Below are positions 1 through 9,350 of a DNA stretch of 64,000 nt, piece by piece. Positions within the stretch are counted from its first letter, which is position 1; each line of letters opens with the position of its first letter. The stretch spans positions 372,001-436,000 of the forward strand of contig CAKZLK010000043.1 in NCBI GenBank assembly GCA_937125455.1. Reading direction: 5' to 3'. The DNA is from an uncultured Aequorivita sp. (GTDB lineage: Bacteria > Bacteroidota > Bacteroidia > Flavobacteriales > Flavobacteriaceae). The position numbers and the translations under genes are program-made. The notes under the pieces were generated by a model. The model was not told the origin of the DNA. It saw nothing but the letters and a program-made list of their open reading frames with translations, and made no database searches.

Positions 1-1886
1 CCAGAAACAATGGTGCGGACGTCAATGCCTGTATCAATTTTTAAAACTAAAAGCTTATCTGCTTTGGGCATTTTTTCAGCTTCAATGATTGTCCCCACAC
101 GCATATCAAGTTTTGCGAAATCATCGTATTGTATGGTTTCTTTCTGTGGTGTTACCTCTTTGTTCGCGGCTTCATTCATCTTTTTACTTGCTTGTAGTTT
201 ATCTAATTGTTGTTGAATTTGTTCGTCCTCTATTTTGCTGAAAAGCAATTCGGCTTTGTCCACTTTATGGCCGGGTATCAATAATTCTGTGTGGGTAGAT
301 ACGTCATCCCATTTCAAAGAGGTCTCGACCGCGTTCGAGCGGATATTGAGCATGTTTTTTAACTTATCTGAAGTAAATGGTAAAAACGGTTCACTCAAAA
401 CTGCTAAGGCAGAAGCAATTTGTAACGCAACATACATCACGGTTTTGGTTCGCTCCTCATCGGTTTTGATAGTTTTCCATGGCTCTTCATCTGCAAGATA
501 TTTGTTTCCGAGGCGGGCGACGTTCATCAATTCGCCCTGAGCTTCACGAAAGCGATAACGCTCCAGCGAACTTGCAATCACCGTTGGATAGGCTTTCAAT
601 TCGCTTAAAGTCTGTTCATCAACTTCTGAAAACGCTCCTTTATTTGGTACAATTCCTTCGTAATATTTATCAGTTAAAACCATCACGCGGTTTATGAAAT
701 TTCCGAAGATGGCAACCAATTCATTATTATTTCGGGCTTGAAAATCGGCCCAAGTAAAATCGTTGTCTTTTGTTTCTGGAGCGTTTGCGGTAAGTGTGTA
801 TCGCAACACATCCTGCTGATTTGGAAAATCCTCCAAGTATTCGTGCAACCAAACCGCCCAGTTTTTACTTGTTGAAATTTTATTGCCTTCAAGGTTCAAA
901 AATTCGTTTGCTGGAACATTATCAGGAAGTATGTAACTTCCTTCAGCTTTTAACATAGCGGGAAAAATAATACAATGGAAAACGATGTTGTCTTTCCCAA
1001 TAAAATGAAGGAGTTTGGTGTTTTCATCTTTCCAGTAATCTTCCCAATTTTTTCCTTCTCGCTCAGCCCATTCCTTGGTTGAAGAAATATAGCCGATGGG
1101 TGCATCAAACCAAACATAAAGTACTTTTCCCTCGGCGCCTTTTACGGGTACTGGAATTCCCCAATCTAAATCGCGGGTTACTGCACGAGGGCGTAAACCG
1201 TCGTCAATCCAGCTTTTGCATTGCCCGAGAACGTTGGTTTTCCAATCTTTTTTATGGTCAACTAAAATCCATTGTTTTAAGAAATCTTCATACTCATTCA
1301 AAGGCAAAAACCAGTGTTTTGTTTCCTTTAAAATAGGCTTATTTCCTGAAATTGCACTTCGCGGATTTATTAGATCGGTTGCATTGTGACTGGTGCCACA
1401 ATTTTCACATTGATCGCCGTAGCTTTCTTCAAAACCGCATTTTGGGCAAGTTCCCACAACAAATCTATCTGCCAAAAACTGATTGGCTTCTTCGTCATAA
1501 AGCTGTTCGGTTACTTCTTCAATAAATTTTCCATCCTCATAAAGTTTCTTGAAAAATTCTGATGCAGTTTTATGATGGATTTCCGCAGAAGTACGCGAAT
1601 AGTTATCAAAAGAAATTCCAAAATCGGCAAAACTCTTTTTGATGATAGCGTGGTATTTATCAACCACTTGCTGTGGCGTAATGCCTTCTTTCTTTGCTTT
1701 TATAGTGATTGGCACTCCGTGTTCATCACTGCCACAAATAAAGGCAACATCTTTGTTTTGAAGCCGTTGGTAACGTGCGTAAATATCTGCCGGCACATAA
1801 ACACCCGCCAAATGGCCAATGTGAACGGGACCATTTGTATATGGCAATGCGGCGGTAATCGTGTATCTAGTTGGGTTCTGCTCCAT
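1..1886 (-). CDS. metG: Methionyl-tRNA synthetase, 3' end outside window
   Basis: Charges tRNA-Met with methionine in the cytosol. The reverse-strand translation from the ATG at 1886 shows the class I HIGH signature ([10 protein letters not shown], about residues 19-28), a zinc knuckle of two CxxC pairs (CPKC and CENC), a KISTSK version of the KMSKS loop, the anticodon-binding helical domain, and the start of a C-terminal EMAP/Trbp111-like tRNA-binding domain ([13 protein letters not shown]). About 628 codons are present and the gene runs off the left edge, so the stop is not seen. A -7-like TACTTTTG lies 17 bases upstream of the start. It is divergent from the LD-carboxypeptidase gene. Identity is secure. 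Confidence 0.97.
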   Translation of the reverse strand, partial: MEQNPTRYTITAALPYTNGPVHIGHLAGVYVPADIYARYQRLQNKDVAFICGSDEHGVPITIKAKKEGITPQQVVDKYHAIIKKSFADFGISFDNYSRTSAEIHHKTASEFFKKLYEDGKFIEEVTEQLYDEEANQFLADRFVVGTCPKCGFEESYGDQCENCGTSHNATDLINPRSAISGNKPILKETKHWFLPLNEYEDFLKQWILVDHKKDWKTNVLGQCKSWIDDGLRPRAVTRDLDWGIPVPVKGAEGKVLYVWFDAPIGYISSTKEWAEREGKNWEDYWKDENTKLLHFIGKDNIVFHCIIFPAMLKAEGSYILPDNVPANEFLNLEGNKISTSKNWAVWLHEYLEDFPNQQDVLRYTLTANAPETKDNDFTWADFQARNNNELVAIFGNFINRVMVLTDKYYEGIVPNKGAFSEVDEQTLSELKAYPTVIASSLERYRFREAQGELMNVARLGNKYLADEEPWKTIKTDEERTKTVMYVALQIASALAVLSEPFLPFTSDKLKNMLNIRSNAVETSLKWDDVSTHTELLIPGHKVDKAELLFSKIEDEQIQQQLDKLQASKKMNEAANKEVTPQKETIQYDDFAKLDMRVGTIIEAEKMPKADKLLVLKIDTGIDVRTIVS

Positions 1887-1903
1887 AATTTTTTTTGAAA
1901 GCA

Positions 1904-1911
1904 CAAAAGTA
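1904..1911 (-). promoter_or_regulatory. Candidate -7 element for metG
   Basis: On the minus strand this reads TACTTTTG, matching the Bacteroidota -7 consensus TAnnTTTG, 17 bases before the metG ATG. No TTG/TTTG is seen at the expected -33 distance, so the assignment rests on the -7 match and its position. Confidence 0.35.
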
Positions 1912-1948
1912 CACATAAATGTAGTAATTTGTGGTTTTAAATAGATTC

Positions 1949-2845
1949 ATGATTACTCCAAACACACTTCAAAAGGGCGATACGGTTGCCATTGTTTCCA
2001 CTGCACGGAAAATTTCAAAAGAAGAATTAATGCCTGCACTTCAATTACTAGAAAGTTGGGGTTTAAAAGCCGTTTTAGGAAAAACCATTGGCGCCGAGGC
2101 AAACCAATTTGCAGGCAGTGACGATTTGCGTACAGCAGATTTCCAGCAAATGCTGGACGACCCAAACATAAAAGCCATTTGGTGCGCTCGCGGCGGTTAC
2201 GGAACTGTTCGAATTATTGATAAGCTTAATTTTTCAGTATTTAAAAAAAATCCAAAATGGATTATTGGTTATAGTGATGTAACTGTGCTGCACTCACACA
2301 TCCATAATTCGGGAATTGAAACGCTGCACGCACAGATGTGTTTGGAAATTGAAAATAAAACCCCCGAAACTGTAGAATCTATTCGGAAAGTTTTATTTGG
2401 TGAAAATTATAATATTGAGTTTGAAAGGAAAGGTTCCCTAGCTTCACTTGGAGTTATAAAAGGGCAACTTATTGGGGGAAATCTTTCGGTGCTTTATTCG
2501 CTTTGCGGAAGTGCTTCAGAAATGAAAACGGACGGAAAAATTCTTTTTATTGAAGATCTTGACGAAATGCTGTACCATATTGACCGAATGATGGTGAATT
2601 TAAAGCGAAGTGGTTATCTCAGAAATTTAAAAGCTTTAATAATTGGCGGAATGACAGAGATGAAAGACAACAAAGTTTACTTCGGAAAAACAGCTGAGAA
2701 AATAATTATTGATTTGGTGAAAGAATATAAATACCCTGTAATTTCAAATTTTCCGGCAGGGCATATTAGAGACAATCGCGCTTTGATTATGGGACGGGAA
2801 GTTGAATTAAATGTAACAGAAAATAAAATTGCTTTAAGCTTTTAG
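1949..2845 (+). CDS. LD-carboxypeptidase (peptidase S66 family)
   Basis: Serine peptidase of the S66 family (LdcA/MccF type), expected to cleave the L,D bond releasing the terminal D-Ala of murein tetrapeptides during peptidoglycan recycling. The expected catalytic set is visible: Ser109 in IIGYSDVT, Glu202 in FIEDLDE and His272 in AGHIRDN, plus the substrate-loop signature ARGGYG at about 80-85. No signal peptide, so cytosolic. A GTG at 1931 would add six residues (VLNRFM), but the ATG at 1949 gives the family-typical N-terminus (ITPNTLQKGDTVAIVS). Length is 298 aa. Followed 22 bases later by the YraN-like gene. An MccF-like immunity role is possible but less likely. Confidence 0.9.
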   Translation: MITPNTLQKGDTVAIVSTARKISKEELMPALQLLESWGLKAVLGKTIGAEANQFAGSDDLRTADFQQMLDDPNIKAIWCARGGYGTVRIIDKLNFSVFKKNPKWIIGYSDVTVLHSHIHNSGIETLHAQMCLEIENKTPETVESIRKVLFGENYNIEFERKGSLASLGVIKGQLIGGNLSVLYSLCGSASEMKTDGKILFIEDLDEMLYHIDRMMVNLKRSGYLRNLKALIIGGMTEMKDNKVYFGKTAEKIIIDLVKEYKYPVISNFPAGHIRDNRALIMGREVELNVTENKIALSF

Positions 2846-2867
2846 CCGTAAGCTTATAACTTTAATA

Positions 2868-3230
2868 ATGGCCAGTCACAACGAACTCGGAAAATTAGGA
2901 GAAGAAATAGCCACGCAATACCTGCTTAGAAATGGCTATAAAATTCTGCGTCGTAATTTTTATTTTGATAAGGCCGAAATAGACATCATTGCTCAAAAGG
3001 AAAAAAACACTGTTGTAATTGTAGAAGTGAAAACACGAAACAGTGATTTTTTTGGCGACCCACAAAGTTTTGTAACACCTACAAAAATCAAACTTTTGGT
3101 AAAAGCTGCCAACGAATATATTGTTTCAAATGAATTGGATGTTGAAGTGCGCTTCGATATTATTGCTATTCTGAAAAATCAAAAAATTGAGAAATTAGAG
3201 CATTTTGAAAACGCATTTTATCATTTCTGA
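2868..3230 (+). CDS. YraN/UPF0102 family endonuclease-like protein
   Basis: Small 120-aa protein of the UPF0102 (YraN) family, which has a Holliday-junction-resolvase/PD-(D/E)xK fold. The predicted nuclease core is intact: E37-I-D39 in KAEIDIIAQ and E53-V-K55 in VIVEVKTR, preceded by the LGKLGEEIATQYL helix typical of the family. Biological role in bacteria is not settled. It sits 22 bases after the LD-carboxypeptidase gene on the same strand, so the two are probably co-transcribed. The gene ends in TGA, which shows TGA is a normal stop in this genome. Confidence 0.88.
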   Translation: MASHNELGKLGEEIATQYLLRNGYKILRRNFYFDKAEIDIIAQKEKNTVVIVEVKTRNSDFFGDPQSFVTPTKIKLLVKAANEYIVSNELDVEVRFDIIAILKNQKIEKLEHFENAFYHF

Positions 3231-3311
3231 AAGAGAATCTTCTAGAGCGTTTCTGTAATTTTAGGAGAGAATAAACGACCTCCCCTAGATTGAGTGAAAA
3301 CTATTGCAATT

Positions 3312-4100
3312 ATGAAAGAAGATATTATTCAAGCTATTCAAAAACAGAAAGAAAACCCTAATTTGAAGTACCGTTTAAAAGAACGGACCGAAGAGTTTAC
3401 CAATATTTTATTTCATACCCTATTTGATTCAGAAACTTCTGTTTCAAAAAACTTAGATGCCCTAGAAATACTTTTTGAAGAACTGGTAGCTATTGCCTGT
3501 TGGAAACCTGAAAAGCCATGTAAAAAGCTGTGGAAATCCTACCTAAAAAAACTTCCAGAAATTTTAGAAAAATTAAATAAAGATGCAAAGGCATTTGTGG
3601 AAAACGATCCTGCAGCTAATTCAATTGAAGAAATATATTTATCGTACCCAGGATTTTACGCTATTGTAATTTATAGATTGAGTCACGAATTATATAAAAT
3701 TGGAATGCCTTTAGTACCAAGACTTATGAGCGAATATGCACACCGCTTTACAGGAGCTGATATTAATCCCGGTGCACAAATAGGAGAGTCTTTTTTTCTA
3801 GATCATGCAACAGGTACCGTAATAGGAGAAACTACTATTATTAAAGATAATGTAAAAATTTATCAGGGTGTTACCTTGGGTGCGCTTTCAGTAGCCAGAA
3901 ATTTACGCAATATAAAACGACATCCCACAGTTGAAAATAATGTTGTTATTTACGCAAATGCGACAATTTTAGGTGGAAAAACAACGATTGGAGCCAATAG
4001 TGTTATAGGCGGAAATACGTGGATAACAAGTTCAATTGCACCAAATTCTATTGTATCTAATACCAATCAAGTAAAAATTAAAACAGCAGATAATGTATAA
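3312..4100 (+). CDS. cysE: Serine O-acetyltransferase
   Basis: Transfers acetyl from acetyl-CoA to L-serine, making O-acetylserine for cysteine synthesis. An N-terminal alpha-helical domain is followed by a left-handed beta-helix with hexapeptide repeats. Visible landmarks are [23 protein letters not shown] (catalytic-region His of the family), [11 protein letters not shown] and the closing [16 protein letters not shown] / VIGGNTWI block. A GTG at 3294 in the same frame would add six residues; the ATG at 3312 fits the family N-terminus better. The last 8 bases overlap cysM, so the two steps of cysteine synthesis are translationally coupled. Confidence 0.93.
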   Translation: MKEDIIQAIQKQKENPNLKYRLKERTEEFTNILFHTLFDSETSVSKNLDALEILFEELVAIACWKPEKPCKKLWKSYLKKLPEILEKLNKDAKAFVENDPAANSIEEIYLSYPGFYAIVIYRLSHELYKIGMPLVPRLMSEYAHRFTGADINPGAQIGESFFLDHATGTVIGETTIIKDNVKIYQGVTLGALSVARNLRNIKRHPTVENNVVIYANATILGGKTTIGANSVIGGNTWITSSIAPNSIVSNTNQVKIKTADNV

Positions 4101-4977
4101 AACCATTCTAGATATTATAGGAAATACGCCCTTAATTGAAGCCAAAAGTTTAGTGAAAAATCCCAACATAACCTTGCTTTTAAAAATGGAAGGCAATAAT
4201 CCTGGTGGGAGTGTAAAAGATCGGGCCGCATATAATATGATTATGTCTGCTTTAGAGCGGGGTGAAATTGATAAAGACTCTAAACTAATTGAAGCTACAA
4301 GTGGTAATACGGGAATTGCATTAGCTATGATAGCAGGAATTTTTAAACTCAACATAGAACTTGTTATGCCCGAAAATTCGACCAAAGAACGCGTACAAAC
4401 TATGCGGGCATATGGGGCAAAGGTAACTTTAACTCCATCAGAAATTGGAATAGAAGGTTCACGAGATTATGCAGAACAAAAAGTTTTAAAAGAAGGTTAT
4501 TATTCATTTAACCAATTTGCAAATGATGATAATTGGAAAGCACATTACAAAACCACAGGACCTGAAATTTGGAATGATACCGAAGGCAAAATAACTCATT
4601 TTGTTTCAGCAATGGGAACCACAGGTACCATTATGGGAACTTCGACATTTTTAAAAGAAAAGAATAAAAATATTCAAATTATTGGAGCGCAACCCACAGA
4701 TAATTCTAAAATACCTGGAATTCGAAAATGGCCGGAAGCTTATTTACCTAAAATATTTAATCCCAAAAAAGTGGATCAAGTAATAGAAGTAAGTGAAGAA
4801 GAAGCTACAAAAATGACAAAGCGCTTAGCTGAAGAAGAGGGTGTTTTCGCCGGAATGAGCAGTGGCGGAAGTGTAACTGCAGCTTTAAAACTAGCTGAAA
4901 CTTTAGAGAGCGGAGTAATTGTAGCGATAATCTGTGATCGAGGTGACCGTTATTTATCATCCCCTTTATTCAATTAG
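4093..4977 (+). CDS. cysM: Cysteine synthase B (O-acetylserine sulfhydrylase)
   Basis: PLP-dependent fold-type II enzyme that makes cysteine from O-acetylserine and sulfide (or thiosulfate for the CysM type). The PLP lysine is Lys42 in [14 protein letters not shown]; the substrate loop [11 protein letters not shown] and the phosphate-binding GTTGTIMGT are present, and the end carries the [11 protein letters not shown] block seen in CysM. Its 294 aa is the short CysM length rather than CysK (about 310-325 aa). The start codon lies inside the end of cysE (8-base overlap), consistent with coordinated production of both enzymes. CysM versus CysK rests on length and the C-terminus. Confidence 0.92.
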   Translation: MYKTILDIIGNTPLIEAKSLVKNPNITLLLKMEGNNPGGSVKDRAAYNMIMSALERGEIDKDSKLIEATSGNTGIALAMIAGIFKLNIELVMPENSTKERVQTMRAYGAKVTLTPSEIGIEGSRDYAEQKVLKEGYYSFNQFANDDNWKAHYKTTGPEIWNDTEGKITHFVSAMGTTGTIMGTSTFLKEKNKNIQIIGAQPTDNSKIPGIRKWPEAYLPKIFNPKKVDQVIEVSEEEATKMTKRLAEEEGVFAGMSSGGSVTAALKLAETLESGVIVAIICDRGDRYLSSPLFN

Positions 4978-4996
4978 TTTTTTACTAAGAAGAATT

Positions 4997-5800
4997 CTAT
5001 TCATTCGATTGCTTTCTCACCAACTCCTCAATTTTATAAAGCAAAATAATTTTTAAAATTACAAGGGGGATCAAAAAGAAGACACCTAACCAAGCCATAA
5101 AAACTAGTATAAACAATAAACCACTTACTACTTCAAATCCACCGGCTATTTCCGGTATTTTACCGAGAGGATCTTTCAAACGCATCAATGCTAAACCAAA
5201 GATAAAACTGCCCATTCCGAAGAAAATGGATTGTGTAGTCATAACGTATTCGGTATTAAAAGGTTCAAAGTAGAGCGAAACCATATCATACCCATAAAAT
5301 AATATGGTTGTTCCAATCAAAAAGAAAGCTCCTATTTTTAGTAAATAATTATTGAAGATTTTTCCACTCAAAACAAATCCCCACATAAAATAAATGTAGG
5401 CGATCATTACAATAAATTTCAAACTAATGTAGGCGGCTTTCGGAATTATCAATTCATCTTCTTGAAATCTGGCATAATCCACGGCGAATTCTACAAAGCC
5501 TGAAAGAAAATAAATCAAGCCGCAAATCCAGGCAAGCTTTAAATAAAATGATGAAAATTTAATTCCTTCTAAATTGAAACTTTCAGAATCGGTAGTTTTT
5601 GATTCTTGCAGATTTTCCAAATCCTCACCCAAAGCATTCAAAATGGTTTTAAGTGTAAAACTTCGCGGAGTAACTTCCCCCGCTTCAATACGCTGGATAG
5701 TTCGCACATTTATATTGCACTGCTCTACAAGTTCTTCCTGCGTGAAGCCTTTTTGCTTTCTAAGCTCTACAATTTTTTGACCAAGTTCGGGTTGTTTCAT
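4997..5800 (-). CDS. XRE-family regulator fused to a membrane domain
   Basis: The N-terminal 60 residues form a helix-turn-helix of the Cro/C1 type (KIVELRKQKGFTQEELVEQ, then VRTIQRIEAGEVTPRS). The remainder, about residues 75-260, contains five or so hydrophobic segments (for example YLKLAWICGLIYFLSGFVEF and FLIGTTILFYGYDMVSL), so the DNA-binding domain is probably tethered to the inner membrane. ATG at 5800 is preferred over 5830 because it gives the canonical HTH start. Target genes are unknown. Short direct repeats lie just upstream and could be its own operator. It is convergent with cysM and lies downstream of mfd. Confidence 0.8.
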   Translation of the reverse strand: MKQPELGQKIVELRKQKGFTQEELVEQCNINVRTIQRIEAGEVTPRSFTLKTILNALGEDLENLQESKTTDSESFNLEGIKFSSFYLKLAWICGLIYFLSGFVEFAVDYARFQEDELIIPKAAYISLKFIVMIAYIYFMWGFVLSGKIFNNYLLKIGAFFLIGTTILFYGYDMVSLYFEPFNTEYVMTTQSIFFGMGSFIFGLALMRLKDPLGKIPEIAGGFEVVSGLLFILVFMAWLGVFFLIPLVILKIILLYKIEELVRKQSNE

Positions 5801-5822
5801 TTTTTTAAATTTTATGAAGCAA

Positions 5823-5890
5823 TAGTACAATGGTAGTAAAGATAGTGCAATATTTTCAAGGGAATTTCACCCGACATTTACCCGACATTT
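5823..5890. repeat. Two sets of short direct repeats upstream of the XRE regulator
   Basis: TAGTACAAT (5823-5831) and TAGTGCAAT (5843-5851) are 20 bases apart start to start, with a weaker TAGTAAAG between them at 5834. Further upstream ACCCGACATTT occurs twice head to tail (5869-5879 and 5880-5890). All lie between the mfd stop and the regulator's ATG. The two-helical-turn spacing is what a dimeric or multimeric HTH regulator would use; binding is inferred. Confidence 0.5.
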
Positions 5891-5906
5891 GCTGAATATA
5901 AAGGCT

Positions 5907-8900
5907 TTATTCCGAAAACGGTTCCAAAGCTAGAAGTGCTTTATCTACCGAAGAAATTCCTTCAAAAGTTAATAACAACCGCAATCCATTGCGAGTTTGT
6001 TTTTCTTTCATTGTTACTTTTTGGGGATGGCTTTGCACATATTGAAGCACTTTTGTGAAAGAAGGACTTTGATAAAATCCACTCTGTTGATCTGCCACAA
6101 AATAACCAACCAATTTTTTCTGCTTCATAATAACCCGCTCCAATCCCATTGAAATTGCTAACCATTTTATGCGCACACTGTTAAGCAAATCTTCGGCCTG
6201 TTTTGGCATTTCTCCAAAACGATCCAATAATTCTTTTTCGAATTTTTGAAGCTCTGCTTCATTTTTCAGCTCGTTAAGTTTTGTGTAAAGATTGAGTCTT
6301 TCGGTAATGTTGTTTACGTAATCATCCGGAAACAGTAATTCAAAATCGGTATCAATCGTCATTTCTTTTACGAAATTTTTCTTCGGCCCTTCGGTTTCAT
6401 CATAAAGATTCTTGAATTCTTTTTCTTTCAATTCATCAATCGCTTCAGCAAGAATTTTTTGATAGGTTTCAAAACCAATTTCGTTGATAAATCCGCTTTG
6501 TTCACCACCCAAAAGATCGCCGGCACCTCGGATTTCCAAATCCTTCATTGCAATGTTGATACCGCTTCCCAATTCTGAAAACTGTTCCAAGGCTGTGATA
6601 CGTTTTCGGGCTTCGTCCGTCATTGCGGAATATTCGGGAGTGATGAAATAACAGAACGCTTTTTTATTACTTCGCCCCACACGACCACGCATTTGATGTA
6701 AATCTGAAAGCCCAAAATTATTGGCGTTATTGATGAAAATGGTATTCGCATTCGGCACATCCAACCCACTTTCAATAATGGTTGTTGAAACCAAAACGTC
6801 AAATTCATTATTCATAAAACGAAGCATCAAATCTTCCAGTTTTTTTCCATCCATTTGTCCGTGACCGATACCAATTTTTGCATCGGGAACCAAACGTTGG
6901 ATCATTCCAGCCACTTCCTTTATGTTTTCAATTCTATTGTGAACAAAGAAAACCTGTCCGCCGCGTGAGATTTCATAGCGAACCGCATCGCGAATACTTT
7001 CTTCCCCAAAACGGATAACGTGCGTTTCCACAGGATAACGGTTGGGTGGTGGCGTGGTGATTACCGAAAGATCGCGCGCAGCCATCAAACTAAATTGCAG
7101 CGTACGCGGAATTGGTGTAGCGGTCAAAGTCAGTGTATCAACATTTTCCTTAATAGTTTTCAACTTGTCTTTTACACCAACACCAAATTTCTGTTCCTCA
7201 TCAATAATTAAAAGGCCCAAATCTTTAAATTCAACCGATTTGCTGACCAATTGATGCGTGCCAATAACAATATCCAATCTTCCATCTTTCAAACCTTCGA
7301 GAACTATTTTGCGTTCTTTAGGTGTTCTAAAACGGTTTAAATAATCAACTTTTACGGGCATTTCTGAAAGTCGTTCCGAAAATGTTTTAAAATGCTGAAA
7401 AGCCAAAATGGTCGTCGGCACTAAAACAGCGACTTGTTTACCATTGTCCACTGCTTTAAACGCTGCCCGAATGGCGACTTCCGTTTTTCCAAAACCAACA
7501 TCACCACAAACCAAACGGTCCATTGGCCGCTCGTTTTCCATATCTTTTTTTACGTCTTCAGTGGCGGTGCTTTGATCTGGCGTGTCTTCATAAATAAAGG
7601 AAGATTCCAATTCAGCCTGCAAGTAGCTATCCGGATCATAAGCGAAACCTTTCAAAGTGCGGCGTTTGGCGTATAATTCAATTAAATTGAAAGCGATTTC
7701 CTTAACGCGGGTTTTGGTTTTTTGCTTCAGTTTTTTCCACGCATCGCTACCTAATTTGTAGATTTTGGGTTCTCTTCCGTCTTTGCCGTTGTATTTTGAA
7801 ATCTTGTGAAGGGAATGAATACTGAGGTATAAAATATCGCGCTCGCCATAAAAAAGTTTAATAGCTTCCTGCATTTTTCCTTCCACTTCAATTTTTTGCA
7901 AACCGCCGAATTTCCCGATTCCGTGGTCAATGTGCGTCACATAATCGCCCACTTCAAGATTGGTAATTTCCTTTAAAGTAATCGCTTGTTTTTTGGCGTA
8001 ACCGTTTTTTAGTTGAAACTTATGATAACGCTCAAATATTTGATGATCTGTATAACAAACAAGTTTTAAATCCTCATCGATAAAACCTTGAAACAGGGGA
8101 AACACAATCGTTTCAAACTGTTCTACATTTTGCTGGGCATCTTCAAAAATATCGTGAAAGCGTTTTGCCTGCTGCTCGCTACTACAGAAAATATAATTTT
8201 TAAAACCATTTTCAGTATTCTCATTCAAGTTTTCAATCAATAGATTGAATTGTTTATTGAACGACGGCTGTGGTTTTGTGTGAAATGAAATTGAAGTTGA
8301 ATCTGAAACTGATCCGTTTTTTATGTGAACTTCCGTAAAATCTTCAAGTTGCTTTTTCAACAATTCGGAAGTACAGAATAATTCCGAAGGTTTTGCGCGT
8401 TTAATTTCTGAATCGATTTCGTTAAAAGTATCAGTTGCTTTTTTGAAAAGATTGTCGATAGCGCTGCTGAAAAGCTCTTCATTTTTAAGGAAAACAACCG
8501 TTTTAGAAGCAATGTATTTTAGAAAACTTTCGCGATTTTCATCAATCATTTTGTTTTCCACATTGGGAATGATAGACACTTTTTTAACCTGTTCCAAAGA
8601 AAGTTGTGTTTCCACATCAAAGGTTCGAATACTGTCAACATCATCACCAAAAAATTCAATTCGATAGGGTTCGTCATTGCTAAAACTGAACACATCCAAA
8701 ATTCCCCCACGCACTGAAAATTCGCCCGGTTCGGTAACAAAATCAGTGCGTTTGAAATTGTATTCAAACAAGACCTCGTTTACAAAATCGATGGAAAGTT
8801 GATCATTTATTGCAATTTTTAAAGTGTTTCGCTCTAATTCTTTCCGAGTAACTACTTTTTCAAATAGCGCTTCGGGATATGTAACAATAAACGCAGGTTT

Positions 8901-9248
8901 CTTGCGGGAATTTATTCGGTTTAAAACCTCGCTCCGCAGCAGAACATTGGCATTGTCGGTCTCTTCAATTTGATATGGACGCCTATAACTTCCAGGGTAG
9001 AATAGCACATTTTTTTCGCCTAAAAGATTTTCCAAATCGTTTAAATGATAGGCGGCTTCTTCTTTATCGTTTAAAATAAAAAGAAAAGGTAATTCCGAAG
9101 TTTTAAAAACCTCAGCTAAAACCAGTGAAAGCGAAGAGCCTACAAGGCCAGAAACTGAAATGTTTGATTGGGATTCGGCAATAGTATCCTCTAGTTTTCG
9201 TGTTTGCGAAGACTTTGAGTAAAGTGAAGTAACGAGTGTTTTGCTCAT
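5907..9248 (-). CDS. mfd: Transcription-repair coupling factor
   Basis: Removes RNA polymerase stalled at DNA lesions and recruits UvrA. The order of domains is UvrB-homology N-terminus, a CarD/TRCF RNA-polymerase-interaction domain (LEVGDYVTHIDHGIGKFGG), RecG-like translocase with Walker A GDVGFGKTEVA and DEEQ box IIDEEQKFGV, helicase motifs TATPIPRTL and RGRVGRS, then the C-terminal TRCF domain. The open frame extends to 9536, but the start used is ATG 9248 (MSKTLVTSLYS), giving 1113 aa; the upstream 96 residues are low-complexity and overlap the divergent gene. A very good promoter sits only 8 bases from this ATG. Confidence 0.95.
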   Translation of the reverse strand: MSKTLVTSLYSKSSQTRKLEDTIAESQSNISVSGLVGSSLSLVLAEVFKTSELPFLFILNDKEEAAYHLNDLENLLGEKNVLFYPGSYRRPYQIEETDNANVLLRSEVLNRINSRKKPAFIVTYPEALFEKVVTRKELERNTLKIAINDQLSIDFVNEVLFEYNFKRTDFVTEPGEFSVRGGILDVFSFSNDEPYRIEFFGDDVDSIRTFDVETQLSLEQVKKVSIIPNVENKMIDENRESFLKYIASKTVVFLKNEELFSSAIDNLFKKATDTFNEIDSEIKRAKPSELFCTSELLKKQLEDFTEVHIKNGSVSDSTSISFHTKPQPSFNKQFNLLIENLNENTENGFKNYIFCSSEQQAKRFHDIFEDAQQNVEQFETIVFPLFQGFIDEDLKLVCYTDHQIFERYHKFQLKNGYAKKQAITLKEITNLEVGDYVTHIDHGIGKFGGLQKIEVEGKMQEAIKLFYGERDILYLSIHSLHKISKYNGKDGREPKIYKLGSDAWKKLKQKTKTRVKEIAFNLIELYAKRRTLKGFAYDPDSYLQAELESSFIYEDTPDQSTATEDVKKDMENERPMDRLVCGDVGFGKTEVAIRAAFKAVDNGKQVAVLVPTTILAFQHFKTFSERLSEMPVKVDYLNRFRTPKERKIVLEGLKDGRLDIVIGTHQLVSKSVEFKDLGLLIIDEEQKFGVGVKDKLKTIKENVDTLTLTATPIPRTLQFSLMAARDLSVITTPPPNRYPVETHVIRFGEESIRDAVRYEISRGGQVFFVHNRIENIKEVAGMIQRLVPDAKIGIGHGQMDGKKLEDLMLRFMNNEFDVLVSTTIIESGLDVPNANTIFINNANNFGLSDLHQMRGRVGRSNKKAFCYFITPEYSAMTDEARKRITALEQFSELGSGINIAMKDLEIRGAGDLLGGEQSGFINEIGFETYQKILAEAIDELKEKEFKNLYDETEGPKKNFVKEMTIDTDFELLFPDDYVNNITERLNLYTKLNELKNEAELQKFEKELLDRFGEMPKQAEDLLNSVRIKWLAISMGLERVIMKQKKLVGYFVADQQSGFYQSPSFTKVLQYVQSHPQKVTMKEKQTRNGLRLLLTFEGISSVDKALLALEPFSE

Positions 9249-9255
9249 CGAGCGG

Positions 9256-9285
9256 CAAAGATAGCACGCAGTTTTATTTTTCAAA
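9256..9285 (-). promoter_or_regulatory. Promoter of mfd with inverted repeat in the spacer
   Basis: Minus strand: TTTG (9285-9282), an 18-base spacer, then TATCTTTG (9263-9256), an exact match to the Bacteroidota -33/-7 pattern. Transcription should begin within a few bases of the ATG at 9248, so the leader would be minimal or absent. A 7-base inverted repeat, GCAGTTT (9268-9274) and AAACTGC (9283-9289), straddles the spacer and -33 box. Confidence 0.65.
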
Positions 9286-9350
9286 CTGCAAAATAGAACT
9301 TTATCATTTTGATAACACAAATACATAGCGTGTTTCTCTATTTTCGGACT

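Noticed and set aside
5869-5890. Possible start of a CRISPR or tandem array
   Set aside because: Only two head-to-tail 11-base units, no spacers and no cas genes.
7042-7254. Small frames inside mfd and other long genes
   Set aside because: Overlap conserved coding in other frames, no domain, no promoter.
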